NCBI RefSeq assembly: GCF_023283985.1 | Contig: NZ_JAKIKU010000004.1 | Location: 248,001 to 312,000, forward strand | Direction: 5' to 3' | Length of the DNA stretch: 64,000 nucleotides | From: Shewanella electrodiphila | Lineage (GTDB): Bacteria > Pseudomonadota > Gammaproteobacteria > Enterobacterales > Shewanellaceae | In this document: piece after piece, positions 9,916 through 19,945 of the stretch | Numbering within the stretch: position 1 is the first letter of the stretch | Layout: each line of letters opens with the position of its first letter | Program-made: the position numbers and the translations under genes | Notes under the pieces: model-generated | The model's input: the letters and a program-made list of their open reading frames with translations, nothing else | What the model was told of the DNA's origin: nothing | Database searches by the model: none

Positions 9916-11319
9916 TTAGTAAGTCGCTTCACGCTTTTCAGCTTCAGCATCCCACTTAGGAGCAAGTTCTTTTAAGAATCTTTGCTTATCAGCATTCATC
10001 TTATCCATGTCCATACCTAATGCTTCCTGCGCTTTCTCTTTAGTAGAGATATCAGGGATAGCGATTGGCATTTTCACGCCTTTAGCTGCAAGTAGTTGAG
10101 CCAGTTTGATACGTGCATTAGCTGCTTTATCAACTGCGCCACCTAAGATGCGTAACGCTTCTGCTGGAGCATGAGCTGCAACACCGTGAGATGCTGTAGC
10201 GTAATCCCAGCGCCACTGACTGTGACGAATATCCATTAGGATAGGCTTCATTTCAGCTTCAGTTGCACCTGCTTCCCAAGCTGCGCCAGCTTCGAAGTGA
10301 GCATGTACAAGTTGAGTTTCAGCTCTTAGCTTAATTTCAGTCACGTTCTTTTGATTCTCGTGAGTCACTTCCATCATGAATTCTTTCGTTTTACCTTCAT
10401 GACAAGTTGCACAAGTTTCGTCGAAACGATCGAAAGGGTTACCCACTTTATGGTCAGTGAATTTGCCTTTACCATTCGCTTTAGCAACACGTGGCATATG
10501 ACAGTCAGTACAACTTACGTTGTTTTTACCGTGCATACCTAGCATCCAGGTTTCATAACCAGGGTGTTGTGCTTTTAGCATAGGTGTTTTAGAAATCGCG
10601 TGAGTCCAATCAGCAAAGTTGATTGCATCATAGTAAACTTCCATTTCTTCAACAGTTGTGCCGTTGTCCCATGGGAATTTCACGTAACCTTTACGGTCTT
10701 CAGTTTTCTCGAAGTAGTATTCAACGTGACATTGACCACAAACCATAGACTGCTTGTCTTTACGAGACGCTTTATCAAATGGCTTATCGATAGCTTCTAA
10801 AGCGCGATCAACATATGGACGAGAAATACGTAATTTTGGTGAACCTTTTTCATGACAATCGCCACAACCTAAAGAGTTAACGATTTCAGCTCCGCCTTTA
10901 GACCATTTACCTTTAAAGTAACCGTCTTCGCCTTGCTCTTCGATCATACGAGGTACATCTGGGCTTTTACAGCTCCAACATGCCATAGGCATTGGGCCAT
11001 CATCTGGTCCAGTTGGTGCGCCAGTACGTAATGTATTACGCAAGTCAGTCACGGTGTAGTGGTGACCACGTGCCTTATTATAATCCTTAGCAAAACCGTA
11101 ACCTGCCCATAACACAACCAGGTTTGGATCTTCTGCTAACACATCTACGATTTCATCGCTTTCTGATGTCGCATGCCAAGTTTCATATTGCAATTTATAC
11201 TTATCTTTATATACTTCATTTCTTGGTTCAGTTTTATCACTAGCCATCGCACTAGTCATCATAAAACTGGTTGCCATCAACGCACTAAGCGCAACAACTT
11301 TTGCTTTCATTTTCATCAC
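9916..11319 (-). CDS. nrfA: Cytochrome c552 ammonia-forming nitrite reductase
   Basis: A periplasmic pentahaem enzyme that reduces nitrite to ammonium with six electrons during anaerobic respiration. A signal peptide ends near residue 26 (AMA). The catalytic haem uses CWSCK at residues 114-118, diagnostic of NrfA. Four CxxCH haem sites follow at 152-156, 194-198, 270-274 and 303-307. Length (467) is normal. No nrfBCD or nrfH lies next to it, so electrons probably come through a CymA-type quinol dehydrogenase, as known in Shewanella (inference). The divergent neighbour is narQ. FNR-like and NarP-like sites lie upstream. Confidence 0.97.
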   Translation of the reverse strand: MMKMKAKVVALSALMATSFMMTSAMASDKTEPRNEVYKDKYKLQYETWHATSESDEIVDVLAEDPNLVVLWAGYGFAKDYNKARGHHYTVTDLRNTLRTGAPTGPDDGPMPMACWSCKSPDVPRMIEEQGEDGYFKGKWSKGGAEIVNSLGCGDCHEKGSPKLRISRPYVDRALEAIDKPFDKASRKDKQSMVCGQCHVEYYFEKTEDRKGYVKFPWDNGTTVEEMEVYYDAINFADWTHAISKTPMLKAQHPGYETWMLGMHGKNNVSCTDCHMPRVAKANGKGKFTDHKVGNPFDRFDETCATCHEGKTKEFMMEVTHENQKNVTEIKLRAETQLVHAHFEAGAAWEAGATEAEMKPILMDIRHSQWRWDYATASHGVAAHAPAEALRILGGAVDKAANARIKLAQLLAAKGVKMPIAIPDISTKEKAQEALGMDMDKMNADKQRFLKELAPKWDAEAEKREATY

Positions 11320-11402
11320 CGTTCATCTCCGTGTTACATTTTATTTTAAATATTCACGACATCTCCATGAACAAACTTATCCATTTAAGGTTAAATTAAG
11401 AA

Positions 11403-11418
11403 TACCCCTTTGTGAGTA
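11403..11418. promoter_or_regulatory. NarP-type 7-2-7 heptamer pair
   Basis: TACCCCT-TT-GTGAGTA matches the NarL/NarP inverted heptamer arrangement TACYYMT-N2-AKRRGTA with one mismatch (first base of the second heptamer). The 7-2-7 spacing is the form bound by NarP. It lies in the nrfA-narQ divergent region, 84 bp upstream of the nrfA start codon, beside the gene for its presumed regulator. Confidence 0.6.
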
Positions 11419-11431
11419 TTAGACGATAAGC

Positions 11432-11445
11432 TTGCGCTAGATCAA
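11432..11445. promoter_or_regulatory. FNR (EtrA)-like site
   Basis: TTGCG-CTAG-ATCAA matches the FNR consensus TTGAT-N4-ATCAA at 8 of 10 defined bases, with the right half perfect. It is about 113 bp from the nrfA start and 115 bp from the narQ start, so it could serve either promoter. Oxygen control of nrfA is known in related bacteria; function here is inferred. Confidence 0.5.
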
Positions 11446-11559
11446 TATGTTAATATGTTGTACATCACACTTTTGGATACTTGTTAATATATTACAGTAA
11501 TCTCTAATGTAAAATATTGCTTAAAATTCACGTTAAAACAGACTTAAGTTGGATATCAA

Positions 11560-13299
11560 ATGATTAAAAGAGGCAGTCTCACCTCCACCATTCTAAGACT
11601 AATGTTAGTCTTAATTTTCATTTCTTCCAGCTTAGCTGTGTATTCAATTATCAATCTAAGTTTCAGTATTGGTGACGCCAGAGCCATCAACGCTTCGGGC
11701 TCATTGCGTATGCAAAGTTATCGTTTAAAACTGTATTTAGAGCGTGATGAACAACTACTGCAAGAAAAGATAAATCAGTTTGAAACGACTCTGCATTCTG
11801 AGGCGTTAGAGCGTTCATTAACCTGGTACAGTCCTGATGCATTATCTCAGCAATATCTGTTGGTGGTGGATAAGTGGGAGCAAATGCGCTTTTTCATCGA
11901 GAATCAACAGCGTCAAGAGTACAGTGACTCTTTAAAAGACTTTGTTGATACCATAGATATATTAGTGTTGGAAATGGAGCGTTTTGCTGCACTAAAACTG
12001 AGGATATTGGTGATTGGTCAAATCATTGGTTTATTCTTAATGTTAATTGTCGCCATCGCCGCAACACGTTATACCCGCAAGAGAATGGTACAGCCTATAC
12101 TCCAATTGATGGATGTCGCTAACTCTATTTCAAAAGGTAAATTCAAAGTTGATGTACCACAAACAGAATATATGGAACTGCATGCACTCGGAGAAGCCTT
12201 TAAGAAAACCGCATCAGAGCTCGATACCCTTTATCAAGATTTAGAAGGCCAGGTCAATGAAAAGACCATCGCACTGACACGAGCAAACAACGAGCTAAGT
12301 TTTTTATATGACAACCTCATCAGATTACACGCCGATAGCCTCGACTATAAAGCCTTAAGCTCAGCATTAACTCAAATTCAGCAGTTTGAAGACTTAGATT
12401 ATGTTCGCTTGGTCATCGAGCACGACGATGGAACCATAGACAGCATTGAGGCAGATAATGGCTGGTTAGACTCTGCGGGTTTAAATTCAGAACAACACGC
12501 AGCAGTAACCCCTGTTAAGTTTAATTTGCAGCTCGAAGATAAAAATTTAGGATATCTTGAAGTTATTTCTCTCAGACCAGTTAACAATATGTTATTTGTT
12601 AACTTCGCCATGATGCTGACTCGTTCCATTGTTATCCACAATGCCACAGAAGAAAGACAGCAACTCGCGTTAATGGAAGAACGTGCCGTCATTGCCAGAG
12701 AGCTGCATGATTCTTTAGGTCAGCTACTTTCATATCTCAAAATCCAAGTCAGCTTATTGCGCAAAAAAATTGAGCCTAATTGCATGACTGAAGATGTGCA
12801 GACCCAGCTAGTGGACATTAATGATGGCGTCAGCACTGCTTATGGCCAGCTTAGGGAGTTACTGTCTACATTCAGGTTAACCATTAAAGATCCTAACTTA
12901 GGTCAAGCCATTGAAGTGATGTTAGCGCAACTTCGTAAACAGACAGGGATCATTATTGAGCTAAATTACCAGTTATCACCGCATTTACTCGCTGCCAAGC
13001 AACACATTCATGTATTGCAACTCACTCGCGAGGCAACAATCAATGCAATTAAACATGCAAAACCTTCACGCATAGAAATTGATTGTTTTTTGGCAAATTC
13101 TGATATGATACATATCAATATCAAGGACGATGGCATTGGCGTGTCGCATTTAAAAGAACGCGATCAGCATTTTGGTCTCGGAATAATGTACGAGCGTGCA
13201 ACGAAACTGCATGGCACTGTCAAGTTTGATAATAATCCGCAGGGCGGCACAACTGTCTCCCTCGTATTTCCACCCCAGCAGGAGCCTTTAAATGGGTAA
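11560..13299 (+). CDS. narQ: Nitrate/nitrite sensor histidine kinase
   Basis: An inner-membrane sensor of 579 residues. TM1 is near residues 12-34. The ligand-binding P-box, ARAINASGSLRMQSYRL, follows at about 39-55. TM2 is near 147-169, then HAMP and a coiled region. The HisKA_3-type dimerisation box has phospho-acceptor His383 in ARELHDSLGQ. A HATPase domain ends with FGLGIMYERA. It overlaps the response regulator gene by 8 bp. With NarP it should sense nitrate/nitrite and control nrfA next door. Confidence 0.93.
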   Translation: MIKRGSLTSTILRLMLVLIFISSSLAVYSIINLSFSIGDARAINASGSLRMQSYRLKLYLERDEQLLQEKINQFETTLHSEALERSLTWYSPDALSQQYLLVVDKWEQMRFFIENQQRQEYSDSLKDFVDTIDILVLEMERFAALKLRILVIGQIIGLFLMLIVAIAATRYTRKRMVQPILQLMDVANSISKGKFKVDVPQTEYMELHALGEAFKKTASELDTLYQDLEGQVNEKTIALTRANNELSFLYDNLIRLHADSLDYKALSSALTQIQQFEDLDYVRLVIEHDDGTIDSIEADNGWLDSAGLNSEQHAAVTPVKFNLQLEDKNLGYLEVISLRPVNNMLFVNFAMMLTRSIVIHNATEERQQLALMEERAVIARELHDSLGQLLSYLKIQVSLLRKKIEPNCMTEDVQTQLVDINDGVSTAYGQLRELLSTFRLTIKDPNLGQAIEVMLAQLRKQTGIIIELNYQLSPHLLAAKQHIHVLQLTREATINAIKHAKPSRIEIDCFLANSDMIHINIKDDGIGVSHLKERDQHFGLGIMYERATKLHGTVKFDNNPQGGTTVSLVFPPQQEPLNG

Positions 13300-13921
13300 A
13301 CCTTATTCAGTATTAGTAGTAGATGACCACCCGCTACTTCGACGTGGTATTTGTCAGTTAATAACTTCAGATAGTGACTTTAGACTGTTTGGTGAAGCAG
13401 GAACTGGGTTAGACGCACTGACTGCGATTGGTGAAGATGAGCCAGATATTATCTTGCTCGATTTGAACATGAAAGGCATGTCTGGCCTAGATACTTTGAA
13501 TGCCATGCGCCAAGAAGGCGTCACCGCAAGGATTGTTATTCTAACCGTTTCTGATGCGAAGCAAGACGTGATTCGTTTACTTCGAGCCGGTGCAGATGGT
13601 TATCTTCTTAAAGACACTGAGCCAGATTTATTACTGGAGCAACTGAAAAAAGCCATGCTTGGCCATCGCGTTATTAGTGATGAAGTTGAAGAGTACATCT
13701 ATGAGCTGAAAAATGCTGATAATGATGAAACTTGGATTGCATCATTAACCCCGCGTGAGTTGCAGATTTTAAAAGAGTTAGCTGAAGGTAAGAGTAATCG
13801 CGTCGTCGCTGAAGATTTGCATATCAGTGAAGGTACGGTGAAAGTTCATGTGAAAAATTTACTCCGTAAAGCAAACGCAAAATCGCGAACAGAAATGGCA
13901 GTGAGATATTTAAACCACTAG
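13292..13921 (+). CDS. narP: Nitrate/nitrite response regulator, LuxR-type HTH
   Basis: A 209-residue NarL/FixJ-class regulator. The receiver domain has acidic residues VVDDH at 9-13, phospho-acceptor Asp57 in LLDLNMKG, and a conserved Lys in LLKD. The C-terminal HTH reads LTPRELQILKELAEGKSN through GTVKVHVKNLLRK. It overlaps narQ and is followed by a terminator. NarP rather than NarL is preferred because it is partnered with NarQ and sits beside nrfA, with a 7-2-7 site nearby. Confidence 0.92.
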   Translation: MGKPYSVLVVDDHPLLRRGICQLITSDSDFRLFGEAGTGLDALTAIGEDEPDIILLDLNMKGMSGLDTLNAMRQEGVTARIVILTVSDAKQDVIRLLRAGADGYLLKDTEPDLLLEQLKKAMLGHRVISDEVEEYIYELKNADNDETWIASLTPRELQILKELAEGKSNRVVAEDLHISEGTVKVHVKNLLRKANAKSRTEMAVRYLNH

Positions 13922-13940
13922 TTTATTTTTGACTGATTTA

Positions 13941-13972
13941 AAAAAGGCGACTCATAATAGAGGCGCCTTTTT
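13941..13972. terminator. Rho-independent terminator after narP
   Basis: AAAAAGGCG pairs with CGCCTTTTT around a 14-nt loop, 20 bp after the narP stop. Confidence 0.75.
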
Positions 13973-14066
13973 AATTTCTGCAATCACGAGCATTTGTTTG
14001 TAAACACTAAGACTGAACTGCCAAGATTAACAGTTAACTTAACACTTAATTTTTAACATTTAGCTC

Positions 14067-14438
14067 TTAACGCTTAAGGATGAACTCCATCCAGCTTTTA
14101 AGTGCCGTCTCAAAATCCTCTAGACCACAATAAGCTTCAGACTCTGAATCGTACATGCTCATCGACTCTTCCAAATCAAAATCTTCATCAAAGTCGATAG
14201 CAATTGCGAACACTCTGACTTGTTCACTGTCGATCAACAAGGCTAAATCACGACTATGCATTAGCCAGTCATTTTGCTTATTAGCCCTAATAATTTCAAT
14301 CTGCTTAATAATATTATTGCACTGCTCAATATCATTACCCAATCGCTCGGCAAAAAAGCGACCTAGAATGGCATGTTCCATACTAAATTCAGCAAATAAA
14401 GTGCCGTCTAAACTGTTACGGCGAAACTCGTATTCCAT
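14067..14438 (-). CDS. yacL: UPF0231 family protein YacL
   Basis: A small acidic cytoplasmic protein of unknown function. It matches the YacL/UPF0231 pattern: MEYEFRR at the N-terminus and MYDSESEAYCGLEDFE near the C-terminus. The ATG at 14438 is chosen because the family starts at M-[DE]-YEF; an upstream Met at 14453 would add five residues. It is convergent with narP and divergent from the ZntB-like gene. Confidence 0.85.
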   Translation of the reverse strand: MEYEFRRNSLDGTLFAEFSMEHAILGRFFAERLGNDIEQCNNIIKQIEIIRANKQNDWLMHSRDLALLIDSEQVRVFAIAIDFDEDFDLEESMSMYDSESEAYCGLEDFETALKSWMEFILKR

Positions 14439-14650
14439 GATAAAACTCAACATTAGGCTTTGATCTTATTTTAACTGATGTTAGCTAAAACTGCGCAGTC
14501 ACAACGCGTAAATAATGAAAATGTTGCAGATGAACAAAAAATCCGTCATTTTTATCTTCAGTGCTACTATTGCCTATACATTCACCACTTAATCTTACAT
14601 TCAGCACGACAAATCACAGTACACGTTCATCATCGCGAGTCAGGACTTAT

Positions 14651-15619
14651 ATGGATACAGGTTTTATTTATTGCTTACTCTTATCAGGCCCTAATGCAGG
14701 TCAGAGCATCACCCCATCTGAACTTAATCAATGGCAACCTGAAGACGGATTATTGTGGGTGCATTTACGCTACAGCGATGAAGAAGCAAAACAATGGGTT
14801 ATCGATGCCCAACTGCCGCAAACGGAAACTGATACCTTATTAGCGGAGCATACTCGTCCACGCTCATTAAGCTCTCAAGATGGGGTATTAATGGTTTTAC
14901 GCGGCATTAACCTAAATCCTAATTCTTCACCTGAAGACATGGTATCGATGCGTATTTTTGCCCAGCAACATCGAATAGTTTCAACCTGTGAGCGTCAACT
15001 TCAGTCAGTAAAAGACATCGCGGAACAAATTATCAGTAAACCTAACAGTATTGATTCTAGTGCTGACTTTTTAGTATCACTTTGTGAACGATTAACGCAC
15101 CGAAAAATGGAGCTAATACATAATCTCGAAGATCAATTAGATGATCTTGATGACCAAATTACTGCACCAATAAGTTCGTCGCTTCGCTCTGATATTGCTG
15201 AACTTAGAAAACAAACAGTCACGTTAAGGCGCTATTTTTCACCTCAACGGGATGCCTTATCTCGACTATTAAACGATGGACATGTGTTGTTCAATTCTGA
15301 ACATAAACTGCGTATACGCGAAATAAACGAAACGTTAATCAGGGTCATAGAAGACTTAGATGCTGTTCGCGATCGCGCTAGCGTCACTCAAGAGCAACTT
15401 CAGTCTCAGCAGGCTGAGCAACTTAACAAGCGCTTGTATTTTCTATCACTGATATCGGCAATTTTTCTGCCGCTTGGGTTTTTAACCGGATTGCTTGGAG
15501 TGAATATTGGCGGTATTCCCGGAACCGAAAACACATGGGCTTTTGCTATGTTCTCTGGTGGGTTAATTCTACTCGTCGCTATTCAAATGTGGTTATTTTA
15601 CCGCTGGAAATGGTTATAA
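14651..15619 (+). CDS. zntB: CorA-family zinc transporter (ZntB-like)
   Basis: A 322-residue inner-membrane cation transporter. The N-terminal cytoplasmic alpha/beta part begins MDTGFIYCLLLSG and is followed by a long helical region around residues 150-265. Two C-terminal transmembrane helices flank the GVNIGGIPG loop, the ZntB form of the CorA GMN motif. The start at 14651 has AGGA 8 bp upstream and matches the family N-terminus; the longer upstream extension is not supported. The GVN rather than GMN motif favours zinc over magnesium. Confidence 0.87.
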   Translation: MDTGFIYCLLLSGPNAGQSITPSELNQWQPEDGLLWVHLRYSDEEAKQWVIDAQLPQTETDTLLAEHTRPRSLSSQDGVLMVLRGINLNPNSSPEDMVSMRIFAQQHRIVSTCERQLQSVKDIAEQIISKPNSIDSSADFLVSLCERLTHRKMELIHNLEDQLDDLDDQITAPISSSLRSDIAELRKQTVTLRRYFSPQRDALSRLLNDGHVLFNSEHKLRIREINETLIRVIEDLDAVRDRASVTQEQLQSQQAEQLNKRLYFLSLISAIFLPLGFLTGLLGVNIGGIPGTENTWAFAMFSGGLILLVAIQMWLFYRWKWL

Positions 15620-15672
15620 AATCTGCATAAATAATTTTATTAAATTTTGTTTACAGTTAACCTTTGCCCACA

Positions 15673-15699
15673 AAAAAGGACGCATATAGCGTCCTTTTT
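15673..15699. terminator. Bidirectional Rho-independent terminator
   Basis: AAAAAGGACGC and GCGTCCTTTTT pair around ATATA. It lies between the convergent zntB and fkpA genes and is symmetric enough to serve both. Confidence 0.88.
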
Positions 15700-15733
15700 A
15701 ATCGATAGCTGCTACAAACGCAGCATCAACACA

Positions 15734-16492
15734 TTACTGAGCAGCTGGTGCTGCTTCAACTTGTGCTTTTTCGATAGACAATAATTCAACTTCAAACACT
15801 AACGTTGAGTTAGCTGGAATAGTACCAGTATCACGTTCGCCATAAGCTAATTCTGATGGGATAACGAACTTGTATTTAGCACCAATAGGCATTAATTGAA
15901 CACCTTCAGTCCAACCAGGAATAACGCGGTTTAGAGGGAACTTAGCAGGCTCGCCACGGCTGTATGAGCTATCAAACTCAGTACCGTCGATTAATGTACC
16001 TTTGTAGTGTACTTCAACAGTGTCTTCTGCCACAGGAGTCTCGCCTTCACCGGCTTCTAGTACTTCGTACTGTAAACCAGACTCAGTCGTAACAACGCCT
16101 TCTTTAGCTTTGTTGGTTTCAAGGAATTTCTTACCTTCTTCAACAGCTTGGCTTGCTAATAACTCTGCTTGTTCAGCACGTTTTTCATTTAATTTAACAT
16201 CAAGACCTTGAAGTACAGTTTGCATTTCTTCTTCTGTAAGATCTAAAGTATCAGCTAAACCATCGCTAAACCCTTGAATAACTAACGTACGATCAACAGC
16301 GAAACCTAGGTCTTCTTGCTCGGTAATATGACCAGCCATGTAACGGCCAATTGAGCCACCAACACTGTAAGCTTCTTTTTGCGCGTCAGTTGTTAATTCA
16401 ACTTTCTTTGCCACGACTTCTTGTTCTTGGTTACATGCAGTAAGACCAACAACAGCCAGTGCAACTAACGATAATTTGTAAATAGATTTCAT
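15734..16492 (-). CDS. fkpA: FKBP-type peptidyl-prolyl cis-trans isomerase, lipoprotein
   Basis: A periplasmic, lipid-anchored foldase. The lipobox is LTACN near residue 20. An N-terminal FKBP_N dimerisation domain (about 30-130) is followed by the FKBP domain (about 145-242). Conserved FKBP residues include [19 protein letters not shown] and [22 protein letters not shown] short Ala/Pro tail ends the protein. The gene is single, between a terminator and its own upstream region. Confidence 0.93.
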   Translation of the reverse strand: MKSIYKLSLVALAVVGLTACNQEQEVVAKKVELTTDAQKEAYSVGGSIGRYMAGHITEQEDLGFAVDRTLVIQGFSDGLADTLDLTEEEMQTVLQGLDVKLNEKRAEQAELLASQAVEEGKKFLETNKAKEGVVTTESGLQYEVLEAGEGETPVAEDTVEVHYKGTLIDGTEFDSSYSRGEPAKFPLNRVIPGWTEGVQLMPIGAKYKFVIPSELAYGERDTGTIPANSTLVFEVELLSIEKAQVEAAPAAQ

Positions 16493-16641
16493 TAAAGCTT
16501 CCTCAGCGTCCTATAGCGGTTACAATAACCTGTAGGTAAAAAATTTGTATATATTTGGCCACTTTATACTAAATAAAGTGTTTTTTGCAATGGCCTGAAT
16601 AATAACACTGGCTTTGAGACAACTTTTACAGGAGCAAGTTC

Positions 16642-17607
16642 ATGTTTCGACTTACTATGCTGATATTGTGTATCTGCTCCCTTTTGGGTTGCCAACCCGC
16701 GGCTGAAAAAGTGTTTAGTGTCACTAAAGATTCAAGCTATAGCGCAAGCTTATCTGAAGATGGTCAACTAGCTTTAGTGAGCACGGCTAGCAATGGTGTT
16801 CAGTTATGGGATCTCAATAAACAAGCCTTAAAATTTCGCTGGCAACATGGCAGTGATGCGCAGTCCACTGACAATAATGTTTTCGACACAGCCCTTTCTT
16901 CCAACGCGCAATATGCTGCCACCTTAACCGCAGACTCATTGGCGATTTGGGATGTAAACACTGGTGAATCTATTGGTTGGTGGTCACTTCCTGCCTCAGC
17001 GCAATCGGTGGCAATTGCTAATAATGCCCAAACTTTAGTCGGTTTAGTTGATGGCTCAGTGATGTCTTTTGCACCACAGAAAAGCCTGATCAAATTTTTA
17101 GGCCACCAAGAAAGAGTATCCAGTGTGTCTATTTCAGCAAATGGGCAATTGGCGCTGAGTGGCTCAAATGATGGCTCAGTGATCCTGTGGCAGGCGCAAA
17201 CGGGTCAGCCAGTTCACCAATGGCAACTTGAATCTCGTATTGGCAAAGTCACCCTTAGCCAGAACGGCCAACTTAGTTTTGCCAGTGATATTACAGGCAA
17301 CGGCGCGATTTATTACAGCGATACCGCCGAGGTATTATCAACACTTGCCATTAATCGTCGTCAAATGACTTTCAGCAGTGCACGCTTTATTCAACAAGAT
17401 AAAATCCTAGTAACCGGCTCGCCATCGAAAGAAATTATTCTATGGCAAACCCAAACAGGTAAAAAACTGGCAAACAGGCAAATTCAGCTAACTAAAAACA
17501 GTCAAAATAGAGGTGCCGTTGTATACTCTATTGCAAGTGATGCCCAACAGCAGATTGTGAGTATCAGTAATCAAGGTTTAGTTGAGTCATGGGGGCCATT
17601 GCCATAA
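16642..17607 (+). CDS. WD40-repeat lipoprotein
   Basis: A 321-residue protein with a lipoprotein signal (SLLGCQ) and several WD40-type beta-propeller blades, for example VQLWDLNKQALKFRW, LAIWDVNTGESIGW and GSVILWQAQTGQPVHQW. It is predicted to be a periplasmic scaffold; the partner is unknown. The slyX gene follows 36 bp downstream on the same strand, suggesting an operon. The ribosome site is AGGAG before ATG. Confidence 0.82.
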   Translation: MFRLTMLILCICSLLGCQPAAEKVFSVTKDSSYSASLSEDGQLALVSTASNGVQLWDLNKQALKFRWQHGSDAQSTDNNVFDTALSSNAQYAATLTADSLAIWDVNTGESIGWWSLPASAQSVAIANNAQTLVGLVDGSVMSFAPQKSLIKFLGHQERVSSVSISANGQLALSGSNDGSVILWQAQTGQPVHQWQLESRIGKVTLSQNGQLSFASDITGNGAIYYSDTAEVLSTLAINRRQMTFSSARFIQQDKILVTGSPSKEIILWQTQTGKKLANRQIQLTKNSQNRGAVVYSIASDAQQQIVSISNQGLVESWGPLP

Positions 17608-17643
17608 TCGCAATGCGCAACTCTATGGCGATGAGAGGAAGTA

Positions 17644-17856
17644 ATGCAAGACATGCAACAAAAGATTGATGATCTAGAAATGAAAGTCGCTTTTCAGGAG
17701 ATAACACTTGAAGATCTTAACCAAGAAGTGATTAAATTAAATGACTTAGTGGCATTTCAACAACACCAAATGTCATTAATATTAAATAAGCTACAAGCCA
17801 TTGAGCCCAGCAACATGGCTTCAGCATCAGAAGAAACCCCGCCACCGCATTATTAA
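17644..17856 (+). CDS. slyX: SlyX protein
   Basis: A 70-residue coiled-coil protein matching the SlyX family: [19 protein letters not shown] near residue 8 and the Pro-His-rich tail ending PPPHY. Its molecular function is not known. GAGGAAG precedes the ATG. It follows the WD40 lipoprotein gene. Confidence 0.9.
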   Translation: MQDMQQKIDDLEMKVAFQEITLEDLNQEVIKLNDLVAFQQHQMSLILNKLQAIEPSNMASASEETPPPHY

Positions 17857-17964
17857 GTGTTGGCTAAAGCATGTTTACTAAAGTGATGTTTGCTATATTC
17901 ACTGACGAGTAAACCAACAAGCTATCTTATACAAATCACTATCAATGAAGCATTAAGGAACGCT

Positions 17965-18525
17965 ATGCCTGCAAGTGACATCATGACAATAGCACAATCT
18001 GGCGAAGCCATTTTGAATCGTCAAGCACAAGCAGTCATATCATTTGATCCAGCTCTGGTTCAGCTTACTGAGAATATGATAGCCACGATGACAGCTGCAA
18101 ATGGTGTCGGAATTGCAGCGCCGCAAGTATTTAGTGATTTAGCTGTATTTATCATGCATTCAAGATCTAATGACCGATATCCAAATGCACCAGAAACCTC
18201 GGCAACCGTTGTGATTAACCCACGTATTATTGCTTATTCAGATGAAATGGAGCTGGGGAGCGAGGGTTGTCTATCTATCGCTGAACGGCGTGTTGACGTA
18301 TTAAGGCACAAAACAATTAATGTTCAGTATCAATCTCTAAGCGGAGAGGTTATCAAGCAGCAACTGAGTGATTTTGTTGCCCGCATTTTTCAGCATGAAT
18401 TTGATCATTTACAGGGAATTACTTTGCTTGAACGGATAACTATGGCTGACCAAACTGCATCACAAGCTGGCAATCAAGAAATCAGTACTGAACAAAATCA
18501 GCACATGCAAGGTGCTGTCGAATGA
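17965..18525 (+). CDS. def: Peptide deformylase (secondary paralogue)
   Basis: A metalloenzyme that removes formyl from N-terminal formyl-Met. All three motifs are present: GVGIAAPQ (residues 47-54), EGCLS with metal ligand Cys102, and HEFDH with His144 and His148. The ATG at 17965 has AAGGAA upstream; the longer TTG frame from 17890 lacks a ribosome site. A C-terminal tail beyond HEFDH is Gln/Glu-rich. It overlaps the next lipoprotein gene by 4 bp and has no fmt neighbour, so it is probably an additional, non-housekeeping deformylase (inference). Confidence 0.88.
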   Translation: MPASDIMTIAQSGEAILNRQAQAVISFDPALVQLTENMIATMTAANGVGIAAPQVFSDLAVFIMHSRSNDRYPNAPETSATVVINPRIIAYSDEMELGSEGCLSIAERRVDVLRHKTINVQYQSLSGEVIKQQLSDFVARIFQHEFDHLQGITLLERITMADQTASQAGNQEISTEQNQHMQGAVE

Positions 18526-19889
18526 ATAAACTGCTTAGCATAGGTCTACTGTGTTTCAGTCTTACTGGCTGTGCATACAATAGCATATTGATAAACTATC
18601 CTTCGCAGATCGCACCGATTAAACAGCAACTTGCAAGCCCTACACCCAGTGCTAAATTGTCAGAGTTAGCGGGTGAAATAGATACCAATGATGGCTTGTT
18701 ATATGCTCAAGAAGCGGGCCGCGTCGCCCAGGTTTCGGGCGATTTCGAAACCAGTAAAACCTACTATCAAGCAGCTATTCAGGCTTATAAAGCGTTTGAT
18801 GACAGAGCAACCATTAGCGCATCTGACTTAACTGCCACCGCAAGTAGTTTAGTGTTAAACGACAACGCAATACCTTACCGTGGACCAGGTTATGAACGGA
18901 TCATGGTTCATCAATATCAAGCATTTAACTATCTGTTTTCTGGTGATGCGCAAGGGGCATTAGTCGAAGTGCGTCGAAGTAATCAACTACAAGCCAGTGA
19001 ACAGGCACGCTATCAAAAATCGCAAAAATCGGTACGGGCAATGGCTAACGGCACTATCGACAGTGAAATCAATAAGCTAGATCAAGCCACAGGCACCGTT
19101 ACCAGTTCTTTTTTAAATGCATATAGCTATTACACAACAGGTCTGCTTCATGAACTGTTAGGCGAGCCCAATGATGCCTATATTGATTACCGTAAAGCGG
19201 CACAAATCACACCAAACAATAAATACCTGCAGCAAGATCTAGTCAGGTTAGCTAAACAATTGTCTATGCCTCAATACGATGAGTTTAAACGTCGTTGGGG
19301 AGATGCAATTTTACCTAAAAAAGGCCAAGGCCAAGTGGTGATGGTGGTCGAAAAAGGCTTCGTGCCTGAAAAACAAAGCTTAACCGTTCCGTTTACTATT
19401 GATGGTAATTGGCAAACAGTGTCACTGGCTACATATCAGCCACACCGCCAAGTGATTCAACCTTCGACTATCCAAGGTCTCGGAACCGTATTAAAAGCGG
19501 AACCAATTGCCAATATTGATGCCTTAGCTATTAACGCACTAAAAGAAGATTTACCTGCAGCCTTGGTACGCCAAGCTGCGCGGGTCTATACTAAGTCTGA
19601 AATGACTCGCAGTGTTGAAAGTGGCAGTAAGCGCCGTAATAACGAAGCCGATGCAGCAGCAATTTTAATGCAGATTTTTAATGTAGTGACCGAGCAAGCT
19701 GACAGACGTAGCTGGCTGACATTACCAAGACAGGCACAAATCGCCCGCCAATATATTGAACCAGGCGAGTACCAAATCCGTTTAGGCAACAGTCCTGCTG
19801 CCAAAATTGATGTACAACCTAATCGGGCAACATTAATTTGGGTGATAGAGACTGGTAATCAAACCCGTTTTTATTCAATAATTATTTAA
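18522..19889 (+). CDS. COG3014-like lipoprotein with TPR-like region
   Basis: A 455-residue protein with lipobox SLTGCAYN. Residues 60-250 are helical and TPR-like (DFETSKTYYQAAIQAY and GEPNDAYIDYRKAAQI). A beta-rich C-terminal region ends in TRFYSIII. I match it to the COG3014 type of lipoprotein that neighbours lpoB in related bacteria. ATGA overlap with the deformylase gene indicates coupling. The likely site is the periplasmic face of the outer membrane, possibly linked to peptidoglycan synthase control; this is context only. Confidence 0.75.
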   Translation: MNKLLSIGLLCFSLTGCAYNSILINYPSQIAPIKQQLASPTPSAKLSELAGEIDTNDGLLYAQEAGRVAQVSGDFETSKTYYQAAIQAYKAFDDRATISASDLTATASSLVLNDNAIPYRGPGYERIMVHQYQAFNYLFSGDAQGALVEVRRSNQLQASEQARYQKSQKSVRAMANGTIDSEINKLDQATGTVTSSFLNAYSYYTTGLLHELLGEPNDAYIDYRKAAQITPNNKYLQQDLVRLAKQLSMPQYDEFKRRWGDAILPKKGQGQVVMVVEKGFVPEKQSLTVPFTIDGNWQTVSLATYQPHRQVIQPSTIQGLGTVLKAEPIANIDALAINALKEDLPAALVRQAARVYTKSEMTRSVESGSKRRNNEADAAAILMQIFNVVTEQADRRSWLTLPRQAQIARQYIEPGEYQIRLGNSPAAKIDVQPNRATLIWVIETGNQTRFYSIII

Positions 19890-19945
19890 CTCAACTATTT
19901 ATTTAACTCGACTACTTATAAGTCATATCCAACATGGAACTTACT

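Noticed and set aside
10351..10800. Two plus-strand frames opposite nrfA, rich in Phe/Thr/Val
   Set aside because: These are shadow frames of the haem-motif-rich nrfA coding strand.
11460..11480. CRP site at TTGTACATCACAC upstream of narQ
   Set aside because: Only the right half (TCACA) fits; the left half at the required spacing does not match TGTGA.
14478..14843. 121-codon plus frame overlapping the start of the ZntB-like gene
   Set aside because: It overlaps a recognised family in another frame and has no homology pattern.
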